Shown piece by piece: positions 10,857 to 19,198 of a DNA stretch of 64,000 nt; positions within the stretch are counted from its first letter, which is position 1; each line of letters begins with the position of its first letter. Below the pieces are notes generated by a model, which worked only from the letters and a program-made list of their open reading frames with translations, was not told the origin of the DNA and ran no database searches. Position numbers and translations under genes: made by a program. This stretch comes from Streptomyces xanthophaeus (GTDB taxonomy: Bacteria > Actinomycetota > Actinomycetes > Streptomycetales > Streptomycetaceae), in assembly GCF_000725805.1 (NCBI RefSeq), contig NZ_JOFT01000009.1, positions 124,001 to 188,000 of the forward strand, in the 5' to 3' direction.

Positions 10857-11042
10857 CAGATGCCGGGGCCCGGGCCGCTGACGGTCCGTGGAGGGGCGTT
10901 GAACGGTCCGTGGGCGGGCTGCTGACGGACCAGCAGGTGGAGCCGTACGCCTGTCCTACAAACATTCAATTGCCCGGCGCATAGGCCAATTGGCCGCCCC
11001 TGACGGGGTTACCGACCTTGGGGCCCGGGCACAGCTCGGAGT

Positions 11043-11216
11043 ATGAGCTGGACGCACGACTACGGTGACACCACGCACGAACACCGCCCGGCTGCTGCCT
11101 CGGGCACCCACGAGAGGGCGGGCCGGCACGGCCACGACCCCCGACTCGGGATCTCCCGCATCCTGCGCCGCCGGGCCCGATGGGTCTCGGCACGCCTGCG
11201 CCATCCGCGGACGTAG
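11043..11216 (+). CDS. Small hypothetical protein, 57 aa
   Basis: The frame runs MSWTHDYGDTTHEHRPAAAS to a basic end RWVSARLRHPRT. About 86 percent of third positions are G or C, consistent with Streptomyces coding. GGAG lies only 1 nt before the ATG, so the RBS is poorly spaced. The protein is rich in His and Arg, with no recognisable domain. It lies in the 411-bp gap between the hydrolase and marP, convergent to marP. The rest of that gap shows no gene. Confidence 0.4.
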   Translation: MSWTHDYGDTTHEHRPAAASGTHERAGRHGHDPRLGISRILRRRARWVSARLRHPRT

Positions 11217-11239
11217 ACCTCGCGGAAGCCGCCCTTCCT

Positions 11240-11267
11240 GCCGTACGGGCCCCCGTGCCCGTACGGC
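11240..11267 (-). terminator. marP terminator
   Basis: A perfect 11-bp stem (11240-11250 with 11257-11267), 6-nt loop, directly abutting the marP stop on the minus strand. It may also stop transcription from the left. Confidence 0.8.
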
Positions 11268-12479
11268 TCAGAGGGCGCAGCCCTGGCTGTCGACCCGGCG
11301 TTCGGCGGTCTTCCCGATCCTGATGTCGTCGCGGATCTCGTCCACGGACAGCGCGTAGCCGGTGTTCGGGTCGTCCAGGGACTTCGCGAAGACGACCCCG
11401 TAGACCTTGCCGTCGGGAGTCAGGAGCGGACCGCCGGAGTTGCCCTGGCGGACCGTCGCGTACAGGGAGTACACGTCCCGTCGCACGGTGCCGCGGTGGT
11501 AGATGTCCGGGCCGTTGGCGTTGATGCGGCCGCGCACGCGGGCCGCGCGGACGTCGTACGCGCCGTTCTCGGGGAAGCCGGCGACGATCGCGTCGCTGCC
11601 GCTCGCCGCGTCCTTGTCGGCGAACTCCAGCGGCGGGGCCTTCAGTTTGGGCACGTCCAGGACGGCGATGTCGCGCGCCCAGTCGTAGAGCACGACCTTG
11701 CCGTCGTACAGCTTGCCCTCGCCGCCGACCTGCACGGTCGGCTCGCCTACGCCGCCCACGACGTGCGCGTTGGTCATCACCTTGCCCGGCGCGAAGACGA
11801 AGCCGGTGCCCTCCAGCACCTTGCTGCAACTGGGCGCGGTGCCCACGACCTTCACGATCGAGGCCTTGGCCTGCTCGCTGACGGGGCTGGTGGCCAGCCC
11901 CGGATCGGGCGCCCTCACCTCGGTGATGGGCTCGTTGGAGAAGGGGTTGAAGACCTGGGGGAAGCCGCTGCGGGCGAGCGTGGAACTGAAGTCCGAGAAC
12001 CACGTGTTGGCCTGGGCGGGCAGGACCCGCGACACGCCGAGGAGCACCTTGGAGTTGCGGACCTCCTTGCCCAGCGTGGGCAGTGAGGTGCCCGCGAGCG
12101 CCGAGCCGATCAGCCAGGCCACCAGGAGCATGGCGACCACATTGACCAGGGCGCCGCCGGTCGCGTCGAGCGCGCGCGCCGGTGACCAGGTGATGTGGCG
12201 GCGGAGTTTGCCGCCCAGGTGGGTGGTGAGGGCCTGGCCGATCGAGGCACAGATGATGATCACGACGACGGCGATGACGACCACCGTGGACGAGGCCTGC
12301 TTGCCGTTGTCCGTCACCCGGTCCCAGATCAGCGGGAGCAGGGACACGGCGATGAGGCCGCCGCCGAGGAAGCCGATCACCGACAGGATGCCGACGACGA
12401 AGCCCTGGCGGTAGCCGACGATCGCGAACCACACGGCCGCGAGCAGCAACAAGATGTCCAGCACGTTCACGTGGGTCAC
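11268..12479 (-). CDS. MarP-type membrane serine protease
   Basis: A 403-aa protein. Four hydrophobic segments (about 5-125, CvpA-like) precede a periplasmic-side chymotrypsin-fold protease domain (about 170-395). Triad motifs are VMTNAHVVGG (His), WARDIAVLDV (Asp) and VRQGNSGGPLL (Ser). In Mycobacterium the homologue MarP supports acid resistance and cell-wall homeostasis; that role here is inferred. Start GTG 12479 lies 5 nt after the stop of the NUDIX gene, so the two are probably co-transcribed and coupled. Confidence 0.9.
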   Translation of the reverse strand: MTHVNVLDILLLLAAVWFAIVGYRQGFVVGILSVIGFLGGGLIAVSLLPLIWDRVTDNGKQASSTVVVIAVVVIIICASIGQALTTHLGGKLRRHITWSPARALDATGGALVNVVAMLLVAWLIGSALAGTSLPTLGKEVRNSKVLLGVSRVLPAQANTWFSDFSSTLARSGFPQVFNPFSNEPITEVRAPDPGLATSPVSEQAKASIVKVVGTAPSCSKVLEGTGFVFAPGKVMTNAHVVGGVGEPTVQVGGEGKLYDGKVVLYDWARDIAVLDVPKLKAPPLEFADKDAASGSDAIVAGFPENGAYDVRAARVRGRINANGPDIYHRGTVRRDVYSLYATVRQGNSGGPLLTPDGKVYGVVFAKSLDDPNTGYALSVDEIRDDIRIGKTAERRVDSQGCAL

Positions 12480-12483
12480 CGTC

Positions 12484-13254
12484 TCACGAGCGCCAGTCGA
12501 GCGGGACCTGCCGGGAGCGGTCCCAGGGCCGTTCCCATCCTGCGTAGTGCAGCAGGCGGTCGATGACTCCGGCGGTGAAACCCCAGACCAGAGCCGACTC
12601 GACGGTGAAAGCGGGGCCGTGGTGGCCGCTCGGGTGGATCGCGGTGACGCGGTGCCCGGGGTCCGTGAGATCGGCCACGGGGACCGTGAACACGCGGGCG
12701 GTCTCGGCGGGGTCCACGGCGCCGACGGGACTCGGGGCCCGCCACCAGCCGAGGACGGGGGTCACCACGAACTCGCTGACCGGGATGTAGAGGCGGGGCA
12801 GCACCCCGAAGAGCTGGACCCCGGCGGGATCGAGCCCGGTCTCCTCCTCGGCCTCGCGCAGGGCGGCGCGCAGCGGGCCGGTGGTGTGCGGGTCGCCGTC
12901 CTCGGGGTCGAGGGCGCCGCCCGGGAAGGAGGGCTGGCCGGCATGCGAGCGCAGACTGCCGGAGCGCTCCATCAGGAGCAGCTCGGGGCCGCGGGGGCCC
13001 TCGCCGAAGAGGATGAGCACGGCGGACTGGCGCCCGCGGCCGTCCTCGGGCGGCAGGAACCGGCTGAGCTGGGTCGGCCGGACGGTCCGCACGGCCTCCA
13101 CGACCGGGTCGAGCCACTCGGGCAGGCCGTGCGTGCTCAGGGCGATGCTGCCGCCCTTGCCCGCACGGGCGCGGGCCCCGGCGCCGCCGCCGGGCGGTCC
13201 GGCGTCCTGCGCGCCCGTATCGGCCACCGGGCTGTTCTGTGTCGCCCCAGTCAT
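12484..13254 (-). CDS. NUDIX hydrolase, CoA pyrophosphatase (NudL)-like
   Basis: A 256-aa protein. After a low-complexity Gly/Ala N terminus, the fold contains LLLMERSGSLRSHAGQPSFP, the UPF0035/NudL-type signature, and a Nudix box at about 112-140 including REAEEETGL. Members hydrolyse CoA and derivatives to 3',5'-ADP and phosphopantetheine. Start ATG 13254 has AGGGG 6 nt upstream; GTG 13260 is an alternative. First gene of the NUDIX-marP pair. Confidence 0.88.
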   Translation of the reverse strand: MTGATQNSPVADTGAQDAGPPGGGAGARARAGKGGSIALSTHGLPEWLDPVVEAVRTVRPTQLSRFLPPEDGRGRQSAVLILFGEGPRGPELLLMERSGSLRSHAGQPSFPGGALDPEDGDPHTTGPLRAALREAEEETGLDPAGVQLFGVLPRLYIPVSEFVVTPVLGWWRAPSPVGAVDPAETARVFTVPVADLTDPGHRVTAIHPSGHHGPAFTVESALVWGFTAGVIDRLLHYAGWERPWDRSRQVPLDWRS

Positions 13255-13275
13255 AGGCACCCCTGTCCGTGTTCC

Positions 13276-13299
13276 CCCGGACCGCCAACGCGGTCCGGG
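13276..13299 (-). terminator. nth terminator
   Basis: CCCGGACCGC (13276-13285) pairs perfectly with GCGGTCCGGG (13290-13299), 4-nt loop, 14 bp past the nth stop on the minus strand. It separates nth from the NUDIX-marP unit. Confidence 0.75.
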
Positions 13300-13312
13300 T
13301 ACCGATTCGTTC

Positions 13313-14257
13313 CTACGTCTGCGGCTGCGGGCCGCCCAGCGGCAGGGCCGGGAGCCCCGGGTAGTCGGCGGGCGGGGTCAGCCGCTGGCCGGGATGGCCG
13401 CCCTTCTCGTACTTGAGCAGCTTCGCCGCCTTCTGCGGATCGGTCTCGCCCTCCCCGTACGCCGGGCAGAGCGGGGCGATCGGACAGGCCCCGCACGCGG
13501 GCTTGCGGGCATGGCAGATCCGGCGGCCGTGGAAGACGACGCGGTGCGAGAGCATCGTCCACTCGCTCTTGGGGAAGATCGCGCAGATCTCCGCCTCGAC
13601 CTTCTCCGGGTCCTCCTGCTCGGTCCACTTCCAGCGGCGCACCAGCCTGCCGAAGTGCGTGTCCACCGTGATGCCGGGGACGCCGAAGGCGTTGCCGAGA
13701 ACCACATTGGCCGTCTTGCGGCCCACTCCGGGCAGCGTGACCAGGTCCTCGATGCGCCCGGGGACCTCCCCGCCGAACCGGTCCCGCAGGGCCTGTGAGA
13801 GACCGAGGAGGGACCTGGACTTCGCCCGGAAGAACCCGGTCGGCCGGATGATCTCCTCCAGATCCTCGGGGGCGGCCGCGGCCATGTCCTCGGGGGTCGG
13901 GTAGGCGGCGAAGAGCGCCGGGGTCGTCTGGTTCACGCGCAGGTCGGTGGTCTGCGCGGAGAGGACGGTCGCGACCAGCAGTTCGAAGGGATTGCGGAAG
14001 TCGAGCTCCGGATGGGCGTACGGATAGATCTCGGCCAGTTCTCGGTTGATCCGGCGGGCGCGGCGCACCATGGCCAGGTGCGATTCCTGCTTCGGCACCT
14101 TCGGCACCTTCGGTTTCTTGGCCGAAGCTTTGCCCTCGGGGCGGGGCGGCGCCTTCGTCGACACCTCCAAGGGGGCTTGTTCGCCCACGGCTGAATTGGA
14201 GGCCGCCGTCACTCCTGCGGACCCCTTGGCCTGTGCTCTCACCGGCTTGTTGGACAC
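13313..14257 (-). CDS. nth: Endonuclease III
   Basis: A 314-aa DNA glycosylase/AP lyase for oxidised pyrimidines. The helix-hairpin-helix [13 protein letters not shown] contains the catalytic Lys, and VDTHFGRL carries the catalytic Asp. A [4Fe-4S] cluster signature C-X6-C-X2-C-X5-C is complete ([17 protein letters not shown]). Compared with E. coli Nth it has a roughly 60-residue low-complexity N-terminal extension with KVPKVPK repeats, so a shorter start is possible. GTG 14257 is the start used here. The gene is divergent from crp. Confidence 0.95.
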   Translation of the reverse strand: MSNKPVRAQAKGSAGVTAASNSAVGEQAPLEVSTKAPPRPEGKASAKKPKVPKVPKQESHLAMVRRARRINRELAEIYPYAHPELDFRNPFELLVATVLSAQTTDLRVNQTTPALFAAYPTPEDMAAAAPEDLEEIIRPTGFFRAKSRSLLGLSQALRDRFGGEVPGRIEDLVTLPGVGRKTANVVLGNAFGVPGITVDTHFGRLVRRWKWTEQEDPEKVEAEICAIFPKSEWTMLSHRVVFHGRRICHARKPACGACPIAPLCPAYGEGETDPQKAAKLLKYEKGGHPGQRLTPPADYPGLPALPLGGPQPQT

Positions 14258-14358
14258 CCGGCCAGCCTAAGGCCGGGCGCCGACACCCGTCCGGACCTCA
14301 GGTAACACCACTCCGATTGGCCTCTCGCCGCACAGCACACCCGTACGTCCGGCATCCT

Positions 14359-14374
14359 TGTGATTGATCGCACT
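14359..14374. promoter_or_regulatory. Candidate Crp-binding site upstream of crp
   Basis: TGTGATTGATCGCACT contains a full TGTGA half-site, 6-nt spacer and a partial right half. Against the Streptomyces Crp motif GTG-N6-GNCAC it differs at one position. It lies 66-81 bp before the crp start and between nth and crp, so autoregulation is plausible. Inference from motif only. Confidence 0.4.
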
Positions 14375-14439
14375 GTTTGAGCCGTCCGGCAAAATGGGGA
14401 GCACGGTCCCCTGAGCTGGTCGACATAGGAGAGAGACTC

Positions 14440-15114
14440 GTGGACGACGTTCTGCGGCGCGCCCCGCTCTTCGCGGCGCTCGATGACGAGCAGGCCGCGG
14501 AGCTCCGCGCCTCCATGGGCGAGGTGACCCTCGCACGCGGTGACGCCCTGTTCCACGAGGGCGACCCCGGCGACCGGCTGTATGTCGTGACCGAGGGCAA
14601 GGTGAAGCTCCACCGCACCTCCCCCGACGGCCGCGAGAACATGCTGGCCGTCCTCGGCCCCGGCGAGCTGATCGGCGAGCTGTCGCTCTTCGACCCGGGC
14701 CCGCGCACCGCCACCGCCACCGCCCTGACCGAGGTCAAGCTCCTCGGCCTCGGCCACGGCGACCTGCAGCCGTGGCTCAACGCCCGGCCCGAGGTGGCGA
14801 CCGCCCTGCTGCGCGCCGTGGCCCGGCGCCTGCGCAAGACCAACGACCAGATGTCCGACCTGGTCTTCTCCGATGTCCCCGGCCGCGTGGCCCGGGCGCT
14901 CCTCGACCTCTCGCGCCGGTTCGGCGTGCAGTCGGAGGAGGGCATCCACGTGGTGCACGACCTGACGCAGGAAGAGCTCGCGCAGCTCGTCGGCGCCTCC
15001 CGCGAGACCGTGAACAAGGCCCTGGCCGACTTTGCGGGCCGCGGCTGGCTCCGGCTGGAGGCCCGCGCCGTGATCCTGCTGGACGTGGAGCGCCTCGCGA
15101 AGCGCTCGCGCTGA
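14440..15114 (+). CDS. crp: Crp-family transcriptional regulator
   Basis: A 224-aa cyclic-nucleotide-binding regulator. The cNMP fold covers about residues 10-125 (PGELIGELSLFDPGPRTATA is the phosphate-binding cassette). A winged helix follows with the recognition region TQEELAQLVGASRETVNKAL. In S. coelicolor this gene (SCO3571) controls germination and secondary metabolism. GTG 14440 with RBS AGGAGAGA gives the known N terminus MDDVLRRAPLFAALDDEQAA. A very strong terminator follows. Confidence 0.97.
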   Translation: MDDVLRRAPLFAALDDEQAAELRASMGEVTLARGDALFHEGDPGDRLYVVTEGKVKLHRTSPDGRENMLAVLGPGELIGELSLFDPGPRTATATALTEVKLLGLGHGDLQPWLNARPEVATALLRAVARRLRKTNDQMSDLVFSDVPGRVARALLDLSRRFGVQSEEGIHVVHDLTQEELAQLVGASRETVNKALADFAGRGWLRLEARAVILLDVERLAKRSR

Positions 15115-15123
15115 CGGCCGTCC

Positions 15124-15170
15124 GCACAGGAGGGGTCCTGCCCGTACGCCGGGCAGGACCCCTCCTGTGC
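15124..15170 (+). terminator. Exceptionally strong terminator after crp
   Basis: A perfect 20-bp stem (15124-15143 with 15151-15170) and a 7-nt loop, starting 9 bp after the crp stop. It can also act for the opposite strand. Confidence 0.9.
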
Positions 15171-15226
15171 GTTCCCGGGCCCTGACGGGCCCGCCAGGGG
15201 CGCCCTGGGCCCTCGTAGGGCGTGTT

Positions 15227-15526
15227 CTAGAGGCCTTCGGCGGCGGCGAGGGCCTCCACGGCCTGCTTGGCCTCCAGGAGGTCCGAGCCGGTGCCCTGCC
15301 GGTAGGCCTTGATGGCCTCGATCTTCCGGCCGTCGCGCAGCAGGGCCCGTACCTCGCCGGTCACCGGGTGCTCCGGCTCGGTGATCCCGAAGTGGGACAG
15401 CACCAGGCCCAGGCGCCGATCGGCGCGGTCGGCCCGCCTCTCCAGGGCCTTCATCCGCAGGGTCACCGTCGAGGTGACCCAGGCAGCCGTGGCGATGAGC
15501 GCCAGCAGCAGGAAAATCGTGTTCAT
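15227..15526 (-). CDS. Membrane-anchored L7/L12 C-terminal-domain-like protein
   Basis: A 99-aa protein: one N-terminal TM segment (MNTIFLLLALIATAAWVTS), a charged helix, then KIEAIKAYRQGTGSDLLEAK, which resembles the C-terminal domain of ribosomal protein L7/L12. It is not a ribosomal protein; the function is unknown. ATG 15526 overlaps the stop of the upstream hydrolase by 4 bp (ATGA), making it the third gene of a coupled NUDIX-MBL-L7/L12-like operon. Confidence 0.75.
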   Translation of the reverse strand: MNTIFLLLALIATAAWVTSTVTLRMKALERRADRADRRLGLVLSHFGITEPEHPVTGEVRALLRDGRKIEAIKAYRQGTGSDLLEAKQAVEALAAAEGL

Positions 15527-16368
15527 TCGGGTCCCCCCGGGATCAGTCCGTGATCTTGAAGGTACTCGAGCTGTGCACGGACGGACCATTCCGCGGCCGG
15601 CCACAGGGAGCGGTCCACGTCCGCGTACACCTGGGCGACGACCGCCGCGGGGGTGAGCAGGCCGCTCTCGACCGCGGTCTCGACCTGCGCGAGGCGGTGC
15701 GCCCGGTGGGCCAGGTAGTACTCGACGGCGCCTTGGGCGTCCTCCAGGACCGGCCCGTGGCCCGGCAGCACCGTGTGGACCCCGTCGTCGACGGTGAGCG
15801 AGCGCAGCCGCCGCAGGGAGTCCAGGTAGTCGCCGAGGCGGCCGTCGGGATGCGCGACGACGGTGGTGCCCCGGCCCAGGATCGTGTCGCCGGTCAGGAC
15901 GGCCCGGTCGGCGGGCAGGTGGAAGCAGAGCGAGTCGGAGGTGTGGCCGGGGGTCGGCACGACGCGCAGCTCCAGCCCGCCGGTGCGGATCACGTCACCG
16001 GCGGCCAGGCCCTCGTCGCCCAGGCGCAGGGCCGGGTCCAGGGCCCGCACCTTGGTGCCCGTGAGCTCCGCGAAGCGGCCCGCGCCCTCGGCGTGGTCCG
16101 GGTGGCCGTGGGTGAGCAGGGTCAGGGCGACCCGCTTGCCCGACCGTTCGGCGGTGGCGACGACGGCCCGCAGGTGCGCCTCGTCCAGCGGGCCGGGGTC
16201 GATGACCACGGCCAGGTCGGAGCCGGGCTCCGAGACGATCCAGGTGTTGGTGCCGTCCAGGGTCATGGCGGAGGGGTTGGGCGCCAGCACGTTGAACGCG
16301 CGGGCGGTGGCCCGGCCGGTGCTGACGACCCCGCGGGGCGCTCCGGGCAGTGCGGCGGCGTCGGTCAT
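15523..16368 (-). CDS. Metallo-beta-lactamase-fold hydrolase (LACTB2-like)
   Basis: A 281-aa protein with the metal-binding motif THGHPDHAEG. PGHTSDSLCF, TGDTILGRGT and LPGHGP supply the remaining ligands. The C-terminal helix region with WSVRAQLEYLQDHG matches the LACTB2-like subgroup, some of which are ribonucleases. The substrate is unknown. Overlaps by 4 bp both upstream (NUDIX) and downstream genes. Confidence 0.88.
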   Translation of the reverse strand: MTDAAALPGAPRGVVSTGRATARAFNVLAPNPSAMTLDGTNTWIVSEPGSDLAVVIDPGPLDEAHLRAVVATAERSGKRVALTLLTHGHPDHAEGAGRFAELTGTKVRALDPALRLGDEGLAAGDVIRTGGLELRVVPTPGHTSDSLCFHLPADRAVLTGDTILGRGTTVVAHPDGRLGDYLDSLRRLRSLTVDDGVHTVLPGHGPVLEDAQGAVEYYLAHRAHRLAQVETAVESGLLTPAAVVAQVYADVDRSLWPAAEWSVRAQLEYLQDHGLIPGGPE

Positions 16369-17276
16369 GCGGGGCCTCCGGGGCGGACGCGCTTGGTGAA
16401 CTCGTCGTGGCCCGGCCAGCTGAGCACCAGCTCGCCGTCCTCCAGCGTGGCCTGGGCCAGGACCGGGGCGAGCTCCTGCGCCGGGGCGGCGGCGAGGGCC
16501 TCGGCAGCGCCGGCGTACGGCTCCAGGGAGCGCAGCGTGGCGATGGTGGGCGGCATCATCAGCAGCTCGCCCTTGTCGTAGCCGTCGGCCGCGTCAGCCG
16601 GGCGGATCCAGACCGTCCGGTCTGCTTCGGTGGAGGCGTTGCGGGTGCGCTGGCCCTCGGGAAGGGCGGCGACGAAGAACCAGGTGTCGTAGCGGCGCGG
16701 CTCGAACTCCGGGGTGATCCAGCGCGCCCACGCCCCCAGCAGGTCGGAACGCAGCACCAGCCCGCGGCGGTCGAGGAAGGCGGCGAAGGACAGCTCCCGG
16801 GCCACGAGCGCCAGCCGGTCGGCCTCCCAGTCGTCCCCGGTGGTGTCGCCGACCACGGTGTCCGGGCCCTCGCCCGCGAGCAGCACGCCCGCTTCCTCGA
16901 AGGTCTCGCGGACCGCGGCGCACACGACGGCCTGTGCGACGGCGGGATCCGTCCCGAGCCGTTCGGCCCAGTCCTGCCGCGAGGGTCCGGCCCAGCCGAC
17001 CTGGTGCTCCGCGTCGCGGGGATCGACCCCGCCACCCGGATAGGCGTACGCGCCTCCGGCGAAGGCCATGGAGGTCCGTCTGCGCAGCATGTGCACGGCC
17101 GGTCCGGCGGGGGTGTCGCGCAGCAGCATCACGGTGGCGGCGCGCCGCGGGTCCACCGGGGTGAGGGAACCGTCCGCGAGCGCGCGGATGCGGTCGGGCC
17201 ACTCCGGCGGGTACCACTGGCCTCCGGCGGGGGGCTGCGGCTGCGCGTGCTGTTGACCCTGCTGACCATTCGGCAT
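16365..17276 (-). CDS. NUDIX hydrolase (NUDT19-like architecture)
   Basis: A 303-aa protein starting MPNGQQGQQHAQPQPPAGGQ. A Nudix signature is split by an insertion: GGGVDP, then about 30 residues, then VRETFEEAGVLL. This long-spacer arrangement is typical of NUDT19/CoA-diphosphatase-like members. First gene of a three-gene operon with ATGA overlaps. The 237 bp to the RidA gene upstream hold no supported gene. Confidence 0.82.
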   Translation of the reverse strand: MPNGQQGQQHAQPQPPAGGQWYPPEWPDRIRALADGSLTPVDPRRAATVMLLRDTPAGPAVHMLRRRTSMAFAGGAYAYPGGGVDPRDAEHQVGWAGPSRQDWAERLGTDPAVAQAVVCAAVRETFEEAGVLLAGEGPDTVVGDTTGDDWEADRLALVARELSFAAFLDRRGLVLRSDLLGAWARWITPEFEPRRYDTWFFVAALPEGQRTRNASTEADRTVWIRPADAADGYDKGELLMMPPTIATLRSLEPYAGAAEALAAAPAQELAPVLAQATLEDGELVLSWPGHDEFTKRVRPGGPA

Positions 17277-17513
17277 GCCGGGATGCTACGGCCATCCGGC
17301 CCGATGTTCGAGGGCCACCCGTGGGCGGCGGCCGAGGTGCCGGTGTCCCGGCTGCGCGCCGCCGGAGCCGGCCGGGCTCAGGGCAGCGGCGGGCACGGGC
17401 CGGCCCCGGCAGGTCGACGGACGGAGTCCGGCGCAGCGGGCCGGAGCCCGGGAGGCCCGCCGGGGCCGAGTGGTGCGCTCGGTGCGCGTGGTGCGGGGTG
17501 CGCGAGGGGCGCG

Positions 17514-17987
17514 TCAGGCGGAGGGGACCAGCTCGACCTGGATCTCGACCTCGACCGGGGCGTCCAACGGCAGGACCGTCACGCCGACCGCGCTGCGGGC
17601 GTGGACGCCCTTCTCGCCGAGGACGGCGCCGAGGAGCTCACTGGCGCCGTTGAGGACGCCCGGCTGACCCGTGAAGTCGGGGGCCGAGGCGACGAAACCG
17701 ACGACCTTCACGACACGCGCGATCTTGTCCAGGTCACCGACCACGGACTTGACGGCGGCCAGGGCGTTCAGCGCGCACGTGGCGGCCAGTTCCTTGGCCT
17801 GCTCCGGCGAGACCTCGGCGCCGACCTTGCCGGTGACCGGCAGGCTGCCCTTGACCATCGGGAGCTGGCCCGCGGTGTAGACGTACACGCCCGAGCGGAC
17901 GGCCGGCTGGTAGGTGGCCAGCGGCGGGACGACCTCGGGGAGCGTCAGGCCCAGTTCGGCCAGCTTCGCCTCGACGACGCCGCTCAT
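17514..17987 (-). CDS. RidA family protein
   Basis: A 157-aa YjgF/YER057c/UK114 protein. Long-form RidA relatives like this one start SGVVEAKLAELGLTLPEVVP, followed by VYTAGQLPMVKGSLPVTGKV and C-terminal VEIQVELVPSA. RidA proteins deaminate reactive enamine/imine intermediates from PLP enzymes. Whether this subfamily keeps that activity is not clear from sequence. Start ATG 17987 overlaps the stop of the DUF4177 gene, so the two are coupled. Confidence 0.87.
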   Translation of the reverse strand: MSGVVEAKLAELGLTLPEVVPPLATYQPAVRSGVYVYTAGQLPMVKGSLPVTGKVGAEVSPEQAKELAATCALNALAAVKSVVGDLDKIARVVKVVGFVASAPDFTGQPGVLNGASELLGAVLGEKGVHARSAVGVTVLPLDAPVEVEIQVELVPSA

Positions 17988-18145
17988 GCCTTCTCCCGCT
18001 TGAGGTAGGCCACGAGCTGCTCGGGGTTGTTCGGCCCGGGCACGACCTGGACGAGCTCCCAGCCGTCCTCGCCCCAGGTGTCCAGGATCTGCTTGGTGGC
18101 GTGAACCAGCAGGGGGACCGTCGCGTATTCGAACTTCTTGGTCAT
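17984..18145 (-). CDS. DUF4177 family miniprotein, 53 aa
   Basis: A short gene read from ATG 18145: MTKKFEYATVPLLVHATKQI at the start, EDGWELVQVV in the middle, ending YLKREKA. The W-G-E-D-G-W-E-L pattern is the DUF4177 hallmark. The stop overlaps the RidA ATG (ATGA). It is divergent from the ArsA-like pair with 72 bp between starts. Function unknown; the pairing with RidA suggests a shared role. Confidence 0.85.
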   Translation of the reverse strand: MTKKFEYATVPLLVHATKQILDTWGEDGWELVQVVPGPNNPEQLVAYLKREKA

Positions 18146-18217
18146 GGGAGCGAGGGTAGTGCCTCTCGTGCGGGCCTCATGCGCGGCCCGAGAGGCGAGT
18201 GGTTAGGCTCGGACGCT

Positions 18218-19198
18218 GTGAGCAGGCTCCAGGTGGTCAGCGGCAAGGGCGGCACCGGCAAGACCACGGTCGCCGCGGCACTCGCGCTCGCCCTCGCACG
18301 CGAGGGCAGGCGGACTCTACTGGTGGAGGTCGAGGGCAGGCAGGGGCTCGCGCAGCTCTTCGGGGCCGAGGCGCTCCCGTACGAGGAGCGGAAGATCGCC
18401 GTCGCGCCCGGCGGGGGCGAGGTCTTCGCCCTGGCCATCGACGCCGAGCGGGCGCTCCTCGACTACCTCCAGATGTTCTACAAGCTCGGCTCGGCCGGGC
18501 GGGCGCTGAAGAAGCTCGGCGCCATCGACTTCGCGACGACCATCGCGCCGGGGCTGCGGGACGTCCTGCTGACCGGCAAGGCGTGCGAGGCGGTGCGGCG
18601 CAAGGACAAGGCGGGCCGGTTCGTCTACGACCACGTGATCATGGACGCGCCGCCGACCGGGCGGATCACCCGGTTCCTGAACGTCAACGACGAGGTGGCG
18701 GGACTGGCCCGGTTCGGGCCGATCCACAACCAGGCGCAGGCCGTCATGAAGGTGCTCAAGTCCCCCGAGACGGCCGTCCACCTGGTCACCCTGCTGGAGG
18801 AGATGCCCGTCCAGGAGACCGCGGACGGCATCGCCGAGCTCCAGGAGGCGGGGCTTCCGGTGGGCCGGGTCGTGGTCAACATGGTGCGGCCGCACCACGT
18901 CGACGAGGACACCCTGCGCACCGCGGCCGACGGCCACCGCACCGAGGTGGCCAAGGCCCTGTCCCGGGCGGGCCTCGGCGGCGCGCGGCGCGGCGGGCTG
19001 GCCGAACGGCTGGTGGACCCGCTGCTCGAACAGGCCGCCGAGCACGCGAGCCGGGTGGAACTGGAGCGCGCGCAGCGCGCCGTACTGGAGGGACTGCGGG
19101 TGCCGACGTACGAACTCCCCCTGCTCGGCACGGGGGTGGACCTGGCCGGGCTGTACGCACTGGCCAAGGACCTGCGCAAGCAGTCGGTGGCCGAATGA
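18218..19198 (+). CDS. ArsA-like ATPase, first of pair
   Basis: A 326-aa SIMIBI ATPase with Walker A GKGGTGKTTVAAALALALAR at about 8-27 and DAPPTGR as switch II. It belongs to the ArsA/Get3-type ATPases; no arsenite-binding Cys triad is apparent, so arsenic resistance is unlikely. GTG 18218 follows a weak RBS; open frame extends upstream to 18101 but begins inside the divergent gene. The stop overlaps the start of the second ATPase. The adjacency of both to wblA is conserved in Streptomyces. Confidence 0.88.
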   Translation: MSRLQVVSGKGGTGKTTVAAALALALAREGRRTLLVEVEGRQGLAQLFGAEALPYEERKIAVAPGGGEVFALAIDAERALLDYLQMFYKLGSAGRALKKLGAIDFATTIAPGLRDVLLTGKACEAVRRKDKAGRFVYDHVIMDAPPTGRITRFLNVNDEVAGLARFGPIHNQAQAVMKVLKSPETAVHLVTLLEEMPVQETADGIAELQEAGLPVGRVVVNMVRPHHVDEDTLRTAADGHRTEVAKALSRAGLGGARRGGLAERLVDPLLEQAAEHASRVELERAQRAVLEGLRVPTYELPLLGTGVDLAGLYALAKDLRKQSVAE

